A DNA stretch of 64,000 bases from Saksenaea vasiformis B4078 (GCA_000697055.1 JNDT01002314.1:19205-83204), one strand, 5' to 3'. Shown: positions 25,071 through 37,507, counted from the first letter of the stretch. Program-made: numbers and translations. The notes: a model not told the origin generated them from the letters alone.

Positions 25071-25562
25071 AAATAGGGCTTTTTTTTCCCCACATTCCCT
25101 TGTTTCTCGTGGGGAAAAATAAAAACAGCGCTCCATGTGAAACCATATGCGGAGAACCAAAGGAGCCGGGCAGAATCGGGTACCCCCATTGGACCTCCTT
25201 TGGACCAAAAAAAAAGTGTGACCCAATGGAAATTCATGGGCACCGAAAATGAAAAAAAAGGCGGGCGGGGAAAGTCGAGACTAAATTGGAAAGTCTAATG
25301 GGGGGGTTTAGGAGCGGAGTTACTAGGTTACCTTTATGTGCGAGTTGTGTATGTGCGTTCTGTGAGCATTTGTCAAGCCAATTAGCAAAAGGGTGTACTT
25401 TTTGTGTAAAACTGAACTGACCCCAATATTTCCTTTGTCTTTCTTTTTCTTTCTATTCTTTTCTTCTTCTTCTTGTTCTTCTTCTTCTTTCCTCTTTTTA
25501 CCAACCACAACCCCCCCTTTTTTTTTGTCTTTAGTAACCAATTGAATGCGCCTAAAATAATA
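25071..25562. other. GATA-bHLH intergenic region with two perfect inverted repeats
   Basis: TTTTCCCCAC / GTGGGGAAAA (25084-25093 and 25109-25118, 15-base loop) lies just after the GATA stop codon. CCAAAGGAG / CTCCTTTGG (25157-25165 and 25195-25203) follows. The rest is purine- or pyrimidine-biased promoter sequence with a poly-C/poly-T tract before the bHLH start. Confidence 0.6.
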
Positions 25563-27093
25563 ATGGAGTACGATAGCATACCTCATAAAGCTGCCAGCAT
25601 TACCAGCATTTCCAGCGATAATCCTCCTTCACTCTACTCTGGTCGTGATTCAGTCTCTAGTTTATGTGGAGATCTGGATGAGTTGCAGGAACCGTGTGCA
25701 TTTGAAGGTATGCGTCATTTTGAGGCACATAAAATCCGTTTTTAGTTTACTCAATCCTACGTTCGATTTTAGATTTCCAGTTTAGTACGGGACTCGATCC
25801 AGGCCTGTCCGTCCAGGTGCCGTTTGAGATAGACCCATATCTGGGATTACAACAACAAGACATTCCCGAAAATATGTTGTTGAATGAGAATGACCAAAAA
25901 ACATTTGGCGAGTTTCTTAATTCGTTTGTTGTCGATGAAGAAGAGGAAGAGGAAGAACGAGGAACAAAAGAAAAGCAAAAACAAGAAGAACCATCATGCT
26001 TGAGTATTGATCCGTTGAGTCTACCCAAGGTAAGGATGAATAAAACAGGAAAACTAGTCGATATGCTAATATGAGCTGTTGGGCTTTTTAGAACGACGAC
26101 GATCATGAGAACATGGTGTCTATTTTGGAACCCAACCGTAAACGACGCCCTTCCGCGGATAGCAAGCACGAGCTTCGGCGGGTGTCACTGACCAAGCGAA
26201 GCAAAACCAATCGTGATTTGTTAACGGAGGAGGAGAAGCGGGCAAATCATATTGCATCAGAACAAAAGCGTCGCAATACGATCCGCAACGGCTTTAAAGA
26301 CTTGACCGAGATTATCCCCACACTGAAGAATATCAACAACTCCAAAAGTACCATTCTGTTCAAGGCGGTGGATTATATCAAGCATCTTGAAAAGCGTAAC
26401 AAAGGCCTTCGAGAACGGCTGGCCGCTCTCCAAATGAGGGCTGAAGTCAAGGGTCGTATGGCAGCTTTTGTCCATCGTCCAGCACTACGAAAGTCATCAT
26501 CGTCTTCTTCGTCATTGTCCTCAGCTCCTGGGGAGCAACAACAACAACAACAACAACAACAAAATCATTATCCTCATCATTTGCCGCCTGAGGCTGTTGC
26601 CGCGCTCATCGCTCATAAAAATCAACAGAAACAATTGGAAATTCTTCAGGAACAACTTCGGTTGCAGCAGGAGCTTTTGGCAAAACACAACATCACCAAG
26701 TCAACTACTACTACTACTACTACTACTACTTCTTCTTCCTTATCGATACCCTCTGACAACAATCATCCCCAGGAATACCTGCCATCTTCTCTTTTCTCTC
26801 GTCTGAAAGAACATAACACGTATCACTCGATTTCCATCCCATCCTCTGGTCCCCCTTCACCCCGTCATTCTGTAAATAACATGTCTTTTCATCATCGATC
26901 CAGCGCTCCTGCCCTCGTGATGCCTGTCACGGACGAAGAACACCCTGTCCATGACTGGCACAAGGTTGACAATGCCGACGCCCCCAGTCTCAATATTCCC
27001 GCTGATGAAGAGTTTGGCAAGGAAACAGCCTTCCGGGAACGATTACTGAGCTGTGGTAAATTGAAGCATCTCCAAACATCCGCATCTCCATAA
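25563..27093 (+). CDS. bHLH-leucine zipper transcription factor (Mlx/Ino4-like)
   Basis: Three exons (25563-25707, 25773-26029, 26092-27093) give 467 residues. The basic region and helix-loop-helix occupy about residues 180-240: EEEKRANHIASEQKRRNTIR provides the E-box contacts His/Glu/Arg, then FKDLTEIIPTL, a short loop, STILFKAVDYIKHLEK, and a continuing heptad LRERLAALQMRAEV. The N-terminal half is acidic (EEEEEER, possible activation region). Downstream lie Gln (9 units), Ser and Thr homopolymers and a long Gln/Leu helix with the repeated pattern QLEILQEQLRLQQELL. The loop and helix 2 resemble Mlx and fungal Ino4-type partners, so heterodimerisation is likely. Homology beyond the bHLH is not visible. 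Confidence 0.93.
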
Positions 27094-28756
27094 GCATTAT
27101 CCATTCTTTTCTTTTTTTTAATTTAAATACGAAACTTCAAGCCTTTTTTTTATTTTCCTTCTCTCTGTCTCTCTCTTTCTCTCTCTTTTTCTCTCTATGA
27201 ACACATGTACTCCTTGATTAAAAAAAAAGACATTTTACACATATGCCAAGTAAAGAAATTCGATATTTTGTGTGATTGAAGAATGCGATAGATTGTTTCT
27301 TTTTTATTAAGTTGATTTAGAGTTATTTTTTCTTTTTGTTTGTTCGGGTTGATTTAGAGATTCAAGCTTATTCATCGTAAAAAGAACATTTCTCCGCAAA
27401 AAGTGGGGAATGAAGGATGAATTCTTAATGAGATTCAGTCATCACAATCATCCGATTTTTTTTTACTTGATGACGAACAAAGTTCAAGAACTTGGAACTT
27501 GATCGTCATCATCTATTGTGTTACGAATATGATTTCCAAAGCGCAGTGCAGGTACGTACTATCAGTGAGGTCAGTGACATAAGTGACCTTCAACTCCGAG
27601 ACGCTAAAAAATTGATCATGCGGCACAACCAAAGTCCAGGTTCCCTCCTTTCCAACCCCCCAAAACTTTCCCGTTCTTGCATTAATGCACATTCACACCA
27701 TTGCGATAAAAGGGTAAAGCAAATGAAACATAATCAATTACTTACTACTTGTACCCGATATCGGAGTTGCATATAAAAGACGTGCCTAAACGTTTTTACA
27801 GGAACCTATCCAGAACTTCTCTCTCTGTCTTTCGTCAATACGGAAAGAAGCCTAAATTTCCGCCAAGACATTTGTCCCCCCCCGCAAAAAGGAATGTGAT
27901 GTCCCCATTGTGACATGTAAAGCGTGTTTTCAACATTACCCGTTTTTCTGTTGCCTTGACAAATTAGACTTGGCCTCAAAATCTTTGTCCTATGTGAACA
28001 GCATGGATCGCATAAATGACGATTGTTCCTTTTTTTTTGTACGATGCTACAAAAGATATATTTTTTTCCCACAGTGCATGGATCATTTCATTTGACGCTT
28101 TGCAACTCTGATTGAATCAATGACGCTTATAAAAAAAAAGAACGAAACTCAGCGTCCATGCATTCGTAACAATTAGCCGATGTAACCTAATTATTGGGAA
28201 AGAAGCTTGTTGAAACGAGGAAGTAAGAAAGAAGTAGAATCACGTGTTGCATCTATTCTGATGGTTTTATCGTCTCAGAACCGTGTGGTAAACAAGAACA
28301 TAGAGACATGGAAGAGATGCAAAGGTTTACCTAACCGAATGACTCCAGTGTGTCCAAGCATGAATTCAGAAGGATCAGGCATGATATGCAATGCTTTCAA
28401 GAAAGGTAATCTTTATGACAACAAACTTCAACTATCAACATCGTGTCTTAATAAAATGCTTAAATCTTTGAAAAAGGACATGTGCAGACAGGAACAGTGG
28501 AAAACCTTATCACATTTGCTAAAACCATACACCGCTCCACTAATTTTTGCATCCGTAGGAGAAGGACCAAGTTCATGTAAGTAATAGATGATCTTTCTGC
28601 CATTATTCGTATGCTAAGTGCGTACGTTTGTTTTCTTTTTTGGTTCTTTCTGGACGCAAAATTTATTGATTATTTCAATAAAACAGTACTTTCTTTCTTT
28701 CCTCTTTTTTTTAACTCATTGTCGCTCCGAAGGGGAGCTTTGCATAAAAGAACATC
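27094..28756. other. 1.66-kb region with weak coding-like ORFs
   Basis: An open frame at about 27492-27720 (ISEVSDISDLQLRDAKKLIM) could splice at 27717 to 27801 and end at about 27852, but it has no ATG. A second ORF at 28207-28584 (125 codons, starts TTG, Lys/Ser-rich) has no known motif. Neither is called as a gene. The stretch just before 28757 is the leader of the Myb/C2H2 gene. Confidence 0.35.
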
Positions 28757-29055
28757 ATGGCTCGTGTGCATTCATTTTCAGACCATGAACGACGCTACAA
28801 ATCCACAGACCAGTCGCATTTGCAGCTTGGTAGTCCACCAGCCTCTATAAGAGATTCAGCCGATGAAGGTCCTACCTTGGATATCACCACTTCCAGAGCC
28901 ATCACACCATCAGATTCAAATCAACCAGAACAAAACAGGCATACCAATGGAAGAAACATCTTACAGACGGATGCCAATGTCGTTGATGCCGTTGCGGCTG
29001 CGTTGTCCGTAAAACCAGGTACTCCACAAAAAAAGTTCACACGGAACCAGAGTCC

Positions 29056-29088
<33 letters not shown>

Positions 29089-30464
29089 TACCTTATTCAC
29101 TTGGTTAGAGTCCCTGCAATTGCTGTGTGAACGAATGAACGATAGTAACAAAAGGTCTGCCAGTAATGAGTTGATGGAACAAGCTGCGGCGGCGACGGCC
29201 CTTCAGCTTCTTGGCTTAGCCGCACAGAATGAAAAGCCTGAAAGCACAGATTTGCCGACCAAACGCGGAGCTTGGACGAGGGAGGAAGATGATTTGCTAT
29301 TAAGCGGCATCAAAAAATATGGCTACGGCCGATGGAAAGAGATTGCGCGGGACATTCCTGGCCGGAAAGGAAAACAACTCAAACAACGATGGGATAACAC
29401 GTTGGCGTCAAGATACGTTGATCGAGAATGGCTGCAGAAAAAAATCCGAACGGACGATACGAAAAAAAAGGACACAGAATGTAAATTGCTTGACGGCGCG
29501 AGGTTAGCACAGCTATGGGAAAAAGCAAAACAGGGAAATGTTGTCGAATCCTTGCTATCACAAGCCTTACTGGCTGCTTCTCCCCCTCCTCCAACGTCCA
29601 ATGCACCGGGAGGGTCTACAAACACCCTCAGTTTGGCTGATGCAGCCGCATTAGCTTTGTACTTGCAGCAACACAACACCTTCTCCGGTCATACTAGTCC
29701 TAATCAAAGCAACAACGGCGATCCTAATACCAACAATGACAACAGCAATAGCAACAACAACAACAATACCAAAACGCATATATCCTTCTCCTCCTCTTCC
29801 TCCACTATTACTACTACTACTACTACTACTACCACTTCCTCCTCCTCCACCTCCACCTCCTCTTCCGACCTAAACTACTCCTCTTATCTAGAGTCAGCCA
29901 CCGCCTCCCAGGATGTTCGGTTGCCACCAGCGCCACGACTCAGACGGCGGCGATCCGACCCAGCCTTGGCCGAGACACAATCCGCGGCCATGTCTATTTA
30001 TGCTTCACCCAATCCCATCACTACCACCATCGATAACCAAACGCAAACTGTCTTTCCGTGTCTCTTTCCGAACTGTGGAAAATCATTTGCAAGACTTTAC
30101 AATCTCAAATCACACTCACGTACACACACCGATGATCGTCCCTTTGTATGCAACACCTGCCAAGCCGCATTTAGTCGAAATCATGACTTGAAGCGACACG
30201 TCAAAATCCACGGAGGCATAAAGCCTTACACATGTAGCGGCTGTAACAAAAGCTTTTCCAGGTCTATATGCGGTTTATTCGGTGGAGAAAAAATGGGAAA
30301 TGCATATTGAAAGGATTGTTTGCTGACATTTAGCTTGCTTTGTATATAGATTGGATGCATTGAGACGCCACAAAAGCAATCAACGAAACGAGTCTGCCTG
30401 TAGCAGGACAGCAATAGTCAACCCCGACTCTAAACAAAACCATGCAACAGGAACAGGGAGCTAG
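28757..30464 (+). CDS. Myb-domain plus C2H2 zinc-finger transcription factor
   Basis: Proposed exons 28757-29018, 29109-30261 and 30350-30464 give 509 residues. One SANT/Myb repeat lies at about 138-195 (RGAWTREEDDLLLSGIKKYG, RWKEIARDIPGR, LKQRWDNTL) with the three spaced tryptophans. From about 404 come C2H2 fingers: CLFPNCGKSFARLYNLKSHSRTH, CNTCQAAFSRNHDLKRHVKIH, and a third completed only by the last exon (CSGCNKSFSR/LDALRRHK). All of this is one continuous frame between the introns, so the fusion is directly seen. Asn-, Ser- and Thr-rich low complexity separates the two DNA-binding modules. The intron at 29019-29108 is a multiple of three without stops and contains (TTA)n. If retained it would add a poly-Leu helix, so the splice is inferred from the donor CCAG/GTACTC and acceptor GGTTAG. 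Confidence 0.88.
29059..29088. repeat. (TTA)n trinucleotide repeat in intron
   Basis: About ten TTA/ATT units lie inside the probable first intron of the Myb/C2H2 gene. If read through, they would encode a run of about ten leucines. Confidence 0.85.
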
Positions 30465-32444
30465 CTAAGGCTTACCATTTTACATAAAATAAAAAAGAAG
30501 ACAAATGTACTGTCTGGCCTATGCGAGGAGGAGAAACGATTTCCTCTTTTAGGTGAATACCAAAAAAAAAAAGAGGAAAAAGCTTGTACTACTACTACTA
30601 CTACTACTTGTATGAACCCACGCGTTCCGTCTTGTAGCACCCCTATGTTTTTCGCTATCAGTTGAAAGTATCTTCTAGGATGCACATAGAGGATGTTGAC
30701 CAAAACTCTTTCATGGATCGTCATTACCATGTTCGTTTTTTCCGTATAGGGGAACTGTGTTAAACGATGCTTCATAGCCTCTTAGGACAGTAGCCTATTC
30801 CGTAATTAATTGCAATGGACGATCGCTCCACGGACCCTATACATGCAGATGAATCGGGACCTTTTGTCTTTCTGGCACCAGAGGCAGCTGTTCAACGATG
30901 CTACTCAGTCTTACCCTGTTCGCATCCAGGGATATGAATGCTGAAGCCTATGGTTGACAAGACAAGATGGACGCAGCAACTATCGGACGGGTTTATTGAT
31001 CGGCATAAATCATGGCATAGCCTCCTAAAATGCACTATCGGTTGTTTTATTTATCCTTTATTTCTCCTGTGTTGGGTCAACGCTATCCATTCTAAGAAAG
31101 CATTCAGAGATCTATAGATTCATGGCAGTAGATCATCTGGTTACAAGCCAATATGAATGATACCATCAAGTGAATCGTTATGCTGAGAAAGCCGGTTTTT
31201 CTTTTGTTGTTGTTGTTGTTGTTTTTCGTTGACACCATCTGTCTATATGTTTCCTGCAACGTGTATTGTGCCTGCATATTCCGCAAATGTGAGAGCAGAT
31301 CTATTTATTCGAAAGCGATAACCTGCATGCTTCTGATATATCCATGATCTCCGTTGTTGTTTCCAAACGGTTTTATAGGTGCGACTTTAGTCTTTCGACT
31401 CGTTTCAAACGTCAGTCTGATTATTCTCGTGCCGCCATATCTTATGGACTATGCTGCTGTATGTATTTTGGGGAGGAATTTGTTTTCCCACAAGTTTCAG
31501 CCATTCCATTGCTGTGCTCCATGAAGACCGTCTAAAACAGCATTTGTTTCCATGTTGATCAAGATAGCACATGAGTGAAAGTCCAACACCCTGAAAAGGG
31601 AATTTTGCTTTATTGGTGTTTCCAAAGGTTGCCAAGTCCCGTTTGGGAAAGACAATGCAGTTTTCTCTCTCTCTCTCTCTCTGGCTACTACTAAGCGGAG
31701 TACCTGTGTTTCGCCTAACCACACAACTGACTCATTTCCTTTGAGTGCCAAGACTAATCTACCCGCTGTGCTGATTTCTAAGCGTACGATATCCCTATTT
31801 GAGAGTGCGACATTCATTTTCAACAACAACGATATTGCCATTTGGAAAAAAAAAAAAAAAGAAAAAGGTCATGTACGCAATTACATGCAGGTACCTTTCC
31901 CAATGTCGAACTCGCTACACGAATTATATACATAGGAATGGCACAAAAAAAATACCGAAAACATTGTATTCTACGTGACATTTTGCGTTTGAATAAAGTG
32001 GCGTTTATTTTCGCAAACGATAGCGAACGTTTCTTTAATTTCAGAATTGAAGGCATGTGCGAAATGAAACCCCGCGTCGTGCGACTAGGGTGTTCTTGGA
32101 TTAGGTTAAAGTGGAAGAACCCAAGACCATAACGTAGAAATTGCTATCAACTACACGCTGAACATCAAGTTCTTTCCTTTGTGTCAGGTGGCGTCTTCCT
32201 GAGATAACGATGTTGTCTGTTAATCATCTGTCAATGGATCGCAACTGCAATTTATCTTCCCAATAGGAAAAAAAAAGAATAGCGGTTATTATTATTCAAA
32301 TAGAGCAAAAAAAAAAAAAGAAAAGAAAAGAAAAAATGACGGGTAAAGAGGCAAAAGAAAAAAAAACAAAGAAATAAAAAGAAAAGGGGTTTGGAGGAGA
32401 GGATGAAATGAGATAGGTTTTTCTTTTTGTTTTCAGTACTACTA
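30465..32444. other. 2-kb non-coding region between convergent genes
   Basis: The Myb/C2H2 gene ends on the left and the minus-strand RGS gene ends on the right. A (TAC)n run lies near 30587-30608, a (GTT)n run near 31204-31222 and a (CT)n run near 31662-31682. ORFs in this interval contain these repeats and show no domain. Confidence 0.5.
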
Positions 32445-33846
32445 CTAGGAAGCCGCAAGTCGATGTGCTGGTGCAAAGGCAAAGATAACAGTAGAGATTA
32501 ACGAGATGAGAATCGTTAACAGTAGCCATAATATGCCTCGTTTTCGGTGTATTTGCTGGACAGTTTTGTCTTGGATATGTATGTACACCATAAAGCTTGT
32601 CTCACTAAGAGCAGAGAGAGAATAGGTTAAGGTAAGCACAGGTTGCCACGTGTGAGGCAAGAGGGGTGATTTTTTTTTTTTACCTTACGCCTGCAAAGGC
32701 TAGCCACCATGCAAAATGTGTTAGACTTGTCAAGACGGCTGACCATCCTAACAAAAATGGCAAGAGGGCCCACCATCGGGTGCCATAGGTGCCTGATCCG
32801 GAAAAGATGAGCGCTAATTCTAGTGAGAAGCCTGTCGTGAGCAGCACCAGACCAAAAGCCAGCATGGCTCTGGCGCTTGAGACGGCCACATTTTTGTAGA
32901 GTACAAAGTCAACGAACTGGGGATAATAAAAGACATTGAGGATTTCAAAGACGTGTGAACGGGCCGAATCAAAGACAATGGGTTCTGGTCGATTATGTTT
33001 TTCCACCAATTCGTCCAACGCCGCGCGATGATCATCTGGGAGATGGATTGGCTGTGCTGCATCCAAGGCCGAGCAGAAAGTGCGATAAATGCGGATGGCG
33101 TTTTGTACAAGGTCGTGTCGACTCAAATTTTTCCCGTGTGTACCATGGGGGGTGCGGGAGGCATAGGTGTCATGGTTATACTCTTTTGGTGGGTGAAGCA
33201 GGTCCTGGGTATCCGGTAGTTCTACAAAGGTTGCGGCTGCCGCGGAGGGTGGCGGACTCTCAGCAAGGGACTCAAGACTTTGGAGAAATTTAGAGAGACG
33301 CTGCCGACTCTGGCGTTCGATACTTCCGAGATGAGCTCGCCACAGTTTCTCATGGGTTTCCAGTTCAATGAGGAAGTTTAGATTCTGGTGTGCGTTACGT
33401 CGTTTAAGGAAGGCAGAAAACTGGGACTGCGTCAGTGGTGACATGGTGTTGAGACGCATCATTTGATCCAAGGTAGGTAGACCATTGACTTGCAGATTGT
33501 AATCTTTGATCTCTTGCCATGCTTCGACAGGGGCAACAGCAAATGGATCGGTATAGCCGTAGGTTTTATGTTTAGACGATACGAGCTGGTTTGTGATGTA
33601 GGGATTGTTTGACTGCCTGCGATGGTTACTATTATTATTATTGTTTAGGTCATTGAGGGGAATGGCAACATTGTTTTTTTCAGTGGCATGTCGATGGAGG
33701 TCGTTTTCCAAAGCAGATTCAAGTGTATGGGTATTGAGTCGACTATTTGCTTGACGAATACTCCATCGAGAGGTTTCGTAGTCGTCGAGAATTTTTGCGT
33801 ACGTTGACAACGTACTTGGTTGGTGAATGAGCGGAGGTGGATCCAT
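32445..33846 (-). CDS. RGS-domain membrane protein (Rax1-like)
   Basis: Two exons (33846-32684, 32604-32445) give 440 residues. The N-terminal region is hydrophilic (Asn run). From about residue 140 an RGS-type helical domain can be traced: SQFSAFLKRRNAHQNLNFLIELETHEKLW, and a later segment with VFEILNVFYYPQFVDFVLYKN. It is interrupted by a Pro/Ala-rich insert. Three hydrophobic segments follow: LAFGLVLLTTGFSLELALIF, WWALLPFLLGWSAVLTSLTH, and a last one in exon 2 (LLLTILISLISTVIFAF). RGS followed by three transmembrane helices is the plan of yeast Rax1, which with Rax2 marks bud sites and cortical polarity. A role in hyphal polarity is inferred, not shown. The start at 33846 is the only in-frame ATG. 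Confidence 0.85.
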
Positions 33847-36098
33847 ACCAAAAAGCAAAAGAAACGCTCAACGAGTAGAGAAAATTTGGAAATGTTACTT
33901 TGTGTAACATCACATTTTAGGAGTGAGAAAAAGAGAGTCTCTTTGTTCGCGTCTGTATGTCAAATGGCTGCATGTCAATCACTTCATTTCTTTCGTTTCG
34001 AGGGGGGGAGTTTAGGAACGATTTGCATATCGATGATCCTGATTGGAATCTAGAAAAAATCACTTCTCTCGAAAACCAAAAAGAAATGACCTACTTTCCT
34101 TCCCCCCCCCCTTTTCTTCCATCTCTCTCACTGTAGTGACGATCTTATATTCATTTCGTGACATGCCTCAATCATACCAGTGTAACCAATAAAAAACAAT
34201 AGGATGAACGTCTTCTTCTACTACTACTACTTTGTTAACTATAACTATTTGCATGATGATGATGATGTAGAGATGCTAACGCTAACTGAAATGAAAATGC
34301 ATGATAGAGTCATATGGTACGGTGGATGATTGGCAAAGAAAAAGTGTTGGTTATATTACTTCTTGCAACATTCCATTTGTCTTTTTGAGAAGTTATCACG
34401 GAAACTAAGGTACCAGTTATGTTATCGTGTGGACTTCATATCACATCCCTGAATTTGTTGCCGCACTTCATTAAGCAACGACCTTGTGTTGCATGATTCC
34501 GTTATACAAAGGATATAGGAGCAACATGCCTTTTTTGTGATTGTTCCATCGAATGCGCCGCTTGAATCTAATTTCGCACACACACACACATACAAAATAA
34601 ACAGTAACTGACACCTGCCGTTATGTGAATTCCAAGAAAAGTCATTGCTTGCAGCATATCGTATTCCATGGTTTCCCCAACCCTCCAGGGATTTCCATCA
34701 CAGCTTTTCTGTTTTTTACTATTCCTTCCAAGACACTATTTCCTTCTTTCTAAGTCTCGTGTGAATAGGTCTCCAAAATTGGAACGTTCGAATAGAGCTT
34801 TCCTGGTCCTATTATTTTTGGAAGGCTCAATACTGTGAGAGAGAGAAACGCGTTTAACGTGCCAATAATAGTAACACAGAAACGTTATTATCGGACTTGA
34901 AAGGCTTTATGCAACGCCTCAAGAATGATGTACCTTCGAAAGCAACGTTTACCATTGCAACATGGTCATCTAACATAAACGACAACAGATTTCTGCTTAT
35001 CCGCACGTCTATCTGTATTCACCGATGCAATAGAGGATGCAACTCATGAGAGCTCAGTTGGTCATCTACTGTCATCGAAGGTAGCTCTGCTTGTCTCTCA
35101 GCTCTATCCACGAGTCGTTCACTGGCTCATCCCGACAAAATAGGAATTGTCTTTGTCAATCTCTTGAGAGACTATTTGTTTCCATGCTTTAGGACGGAAA
35201 TTGCTCTACAGATAAGAAGAACTGAATGACACCTCATAGCTTGTGTGCCTTAGAAACGAATGTCTGGCATTTGAGACGGACGTTAATGGACTAACGCCGA
35301 GCACAAGATACAGCGCTTAACTGAGTTTGATGATGATAGTTTGAATTTGTCATATGTTATTCAAAGCTTTCCATACACTTTTATAAAATGGATAAGAGAC
35401 TATCTCGATAGGAATGTGTTGCCAATAACAAAGAACAGTTCATCACTAGCAGTATGGTTTTGTCTGCCACAAGTCATAGGGCGATTAGGTGATAAAGCTT
35501 GGACCTCCAATTTACGAAGACCCGTCTACTGAAAAAAATAAAAATAATAAGAATTATGCAAGAAATGTGGGAAGCAGGTTCAAGGATGCTTTCATGTTCA
35601 TATTCTAAACTTTCAATGCTAGACCAAAAATATAATCATTATGTGGCGTGTAACTCTTTCAGTTTACTTTCTATATTGCAATTCATGTAGGACGCGTGTC
35701 CCTCATGCCATTGTCTATCATCCACATGTTACATGATAGCACTGTAGATTATACATTTCAAAAGAATGCATTCAATTCAGCGACATTGTTCATTTCGAAT
35801 AGGATAAAAAGAACACATAAGAAGGCTGTGCTTGGGGGTTCGATGACGGGGGACGAGGCAAATATCCTTGTGTTTCATCTTATTGGACAGCAGATCTGCC
35901 GTAATGACAGGGTTCTCATCCGAAAGAGAAAAAAAGGTTTTAGGATGCGACGAATAGAAAAAAAGGAAAAAAAAAGTTGCTTTGCATGGACCATTTGTCT
36001 TCTCTTTCTTCGCTTTTTCTCTGAAAACAAAAAAGAAAAACAAGCTCATCTCGTCATCTTCCCTTTTTTTTTTTCTCTCTTCTTTTCTTTGAACAACC
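33847..36098. other. 2.25-kb non-coding region (divergent promoters)
   Basis: This separates the divergent RGS and RRM genes. Short repeats occur: (CTA)n at about 34217-34231, (GAT)n at about 34254-34268 and a poly-C run at about 34105. No ORF over 70 codons with an ATG and recognisable content is present, apart from a Lys-rich ORF overlapping the RRM gene leader. The last 40 bases are a pyrimidine tract directly before the RRM start. Confidence 0.5.
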
Positions 36099-37319
36099 AT
36101 GTCGCAGGAAGCGTCTTCCGAAACAGAAACACCAAACGCTGAAAATAACGTTTACAAGGTTTTTATCATTAAGCAAAAGCAAAAAAAAAATTAAGTCTGA
36201 TAAGCCCATTTTTATAGGTGTTTGTAGGCAATTTGTCATTCCAAACAACAGAAGAAGGCTTAACTAAATGTTTTGAGACTTCCGGAAAAGTGTACGTTTT
36301 TTGACATTTTCTCTTTTTTTTTCTCTCTCTTCTAACCCATCTGATGTTCTACAGATTGAATGCTGATATTATTAAACGAGGCCGTCGTTCAATTGGTTAT
36401 GGCTTTGTCTCTTTTGAAACATCTGAAGAAGCTGAGAAAGCCTCAAAGGAACTGGATAAGCATGAATTGGATGGACGCCAAATTAATGTAGAAGTCGCAC
36501 GACCTAAAGATCCCAACAGACCGCGCCGACCATCACGAAAATTCGTAAGCTACTGACTGTTAACTATGACCTTTTTTATTTTTATTTTATTTGACTAATT
36601 CTATCATCCTTAGGGACGTCGGCCTAGTCATCGTCGTCGTTCACATGACGAAGAGGAAGAAGGAGAAGGAGAAACAGAAGGAGCAAAACAAGATGTAACA
36701 AATGATAAAGAACATAAACCAACAGGAAAGCCAAAGAGAAAAGGTCGTGGACGGTTCATCAGAAGAAGAAGAAGTAGTAGTGTACGTAGACCAATGGAAT
36801 ATACAGATGCATCAAAAACTACATTGTTCGTCGGTAATCTTCCTTGGTCTACTACAGATGAAACGTTGGCAGATCTATTTAAAGATTATCAAGTCAAATC
36901 TGCAACTGTTGCTCGAATCAAAAAGTAAGACATGTTCTTGTTTGATTGATGTACAACCACCTCACCTTTTTTCTTTTTTTTTTAATATATATATTAGTCG
37001 TTCCAAAGGCTATGGTTTTGTGGAACTAGAGTCGGAGGAAGAGCAAAAGAAAGCTTTGGAGAATTTCAAGGATGTCAAACTTGAGGATCGGGCTATTTAT
37101 ATCAAAGTTGCTCTTTTCCCTATTGAACCACAAAAAGAAACCAATGGAGTAAAAGAAGAAGAGGAAGAGAAGAAGGAATCACACGAAGGAAAGAAGGAAT
37201 CATATGAAGAAAAGAAAGAAGCATCTGAAGAAAAAAAGGAATCACCCGAGGAGGAGGAGAAGAAGAAGAAGAAGTCACCCAAAGATAACAAAACAGAAGA
37301 AAAAGAATCAAAAGATTAG
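36099..37319 (+). CDS. Two-RRM RNA-binding protein with charged tail
   Basis: Five exons (36099-36158, 36218-36291, 36355-36544, 36614-36924, 36998-37319) give 318 residues. RRM1 starts near residue 21: RNP2 is VFVGNL and RNP1 is RSIGYGFVSF. RRM2 starts near residue 150: RNP2 is LFVGNL and RNP1 is RSKGYGFVEL. Between them is an Arg/Lys-rich linker (RRPSHRRRSHD, KRKGRGRFIRRRRSS). The tail is a degenerate octad array of the type KKESxEE ending in Lys-rich sequence. The order RRM, basic linker, RRM, charged tail recalls fungal nucleolin/Nsr1-like and Gar2-like proteins, although those have the acidic region first. A nuclear or nucleolar RNA role is inferred. Its 3' end faces the small minus-strand gene, 188 bases away. 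Confidence 0.9.
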
Positions 37320-37507
37320 AAGACATGGGTTGTTAGTTTGTTTTGGTTAAGAAAAAAAAAAGGAAGTTTTTTTTTACTGCTATATAGCACAGTGTCCTGC
37401 TGTGCAACAACTTTTTCTTTTTTCGGGTTGGCATGATTAAAGAGGAGGGGTGTGTTGTTAAAGGTAAAGAGTGTTTTTTTTCAATGTACAAAGCGAAAAG
37501 AGGGAAT

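Noticed and set aside
28207..28584. 125-codon plus-strand ORF as a gene
   Set aside because: It starts with TTG, has no recognisable motif, no splice partners and no promoter context.
29019..29108. Poly-leucine transmembrane segment in the Myb/C2H2 protein
   Set aside because: The leucine run comes from a (TTA)n tract bounded by good splice signals, so it is probably intronic. It is kept as a finding only because retention is possible.
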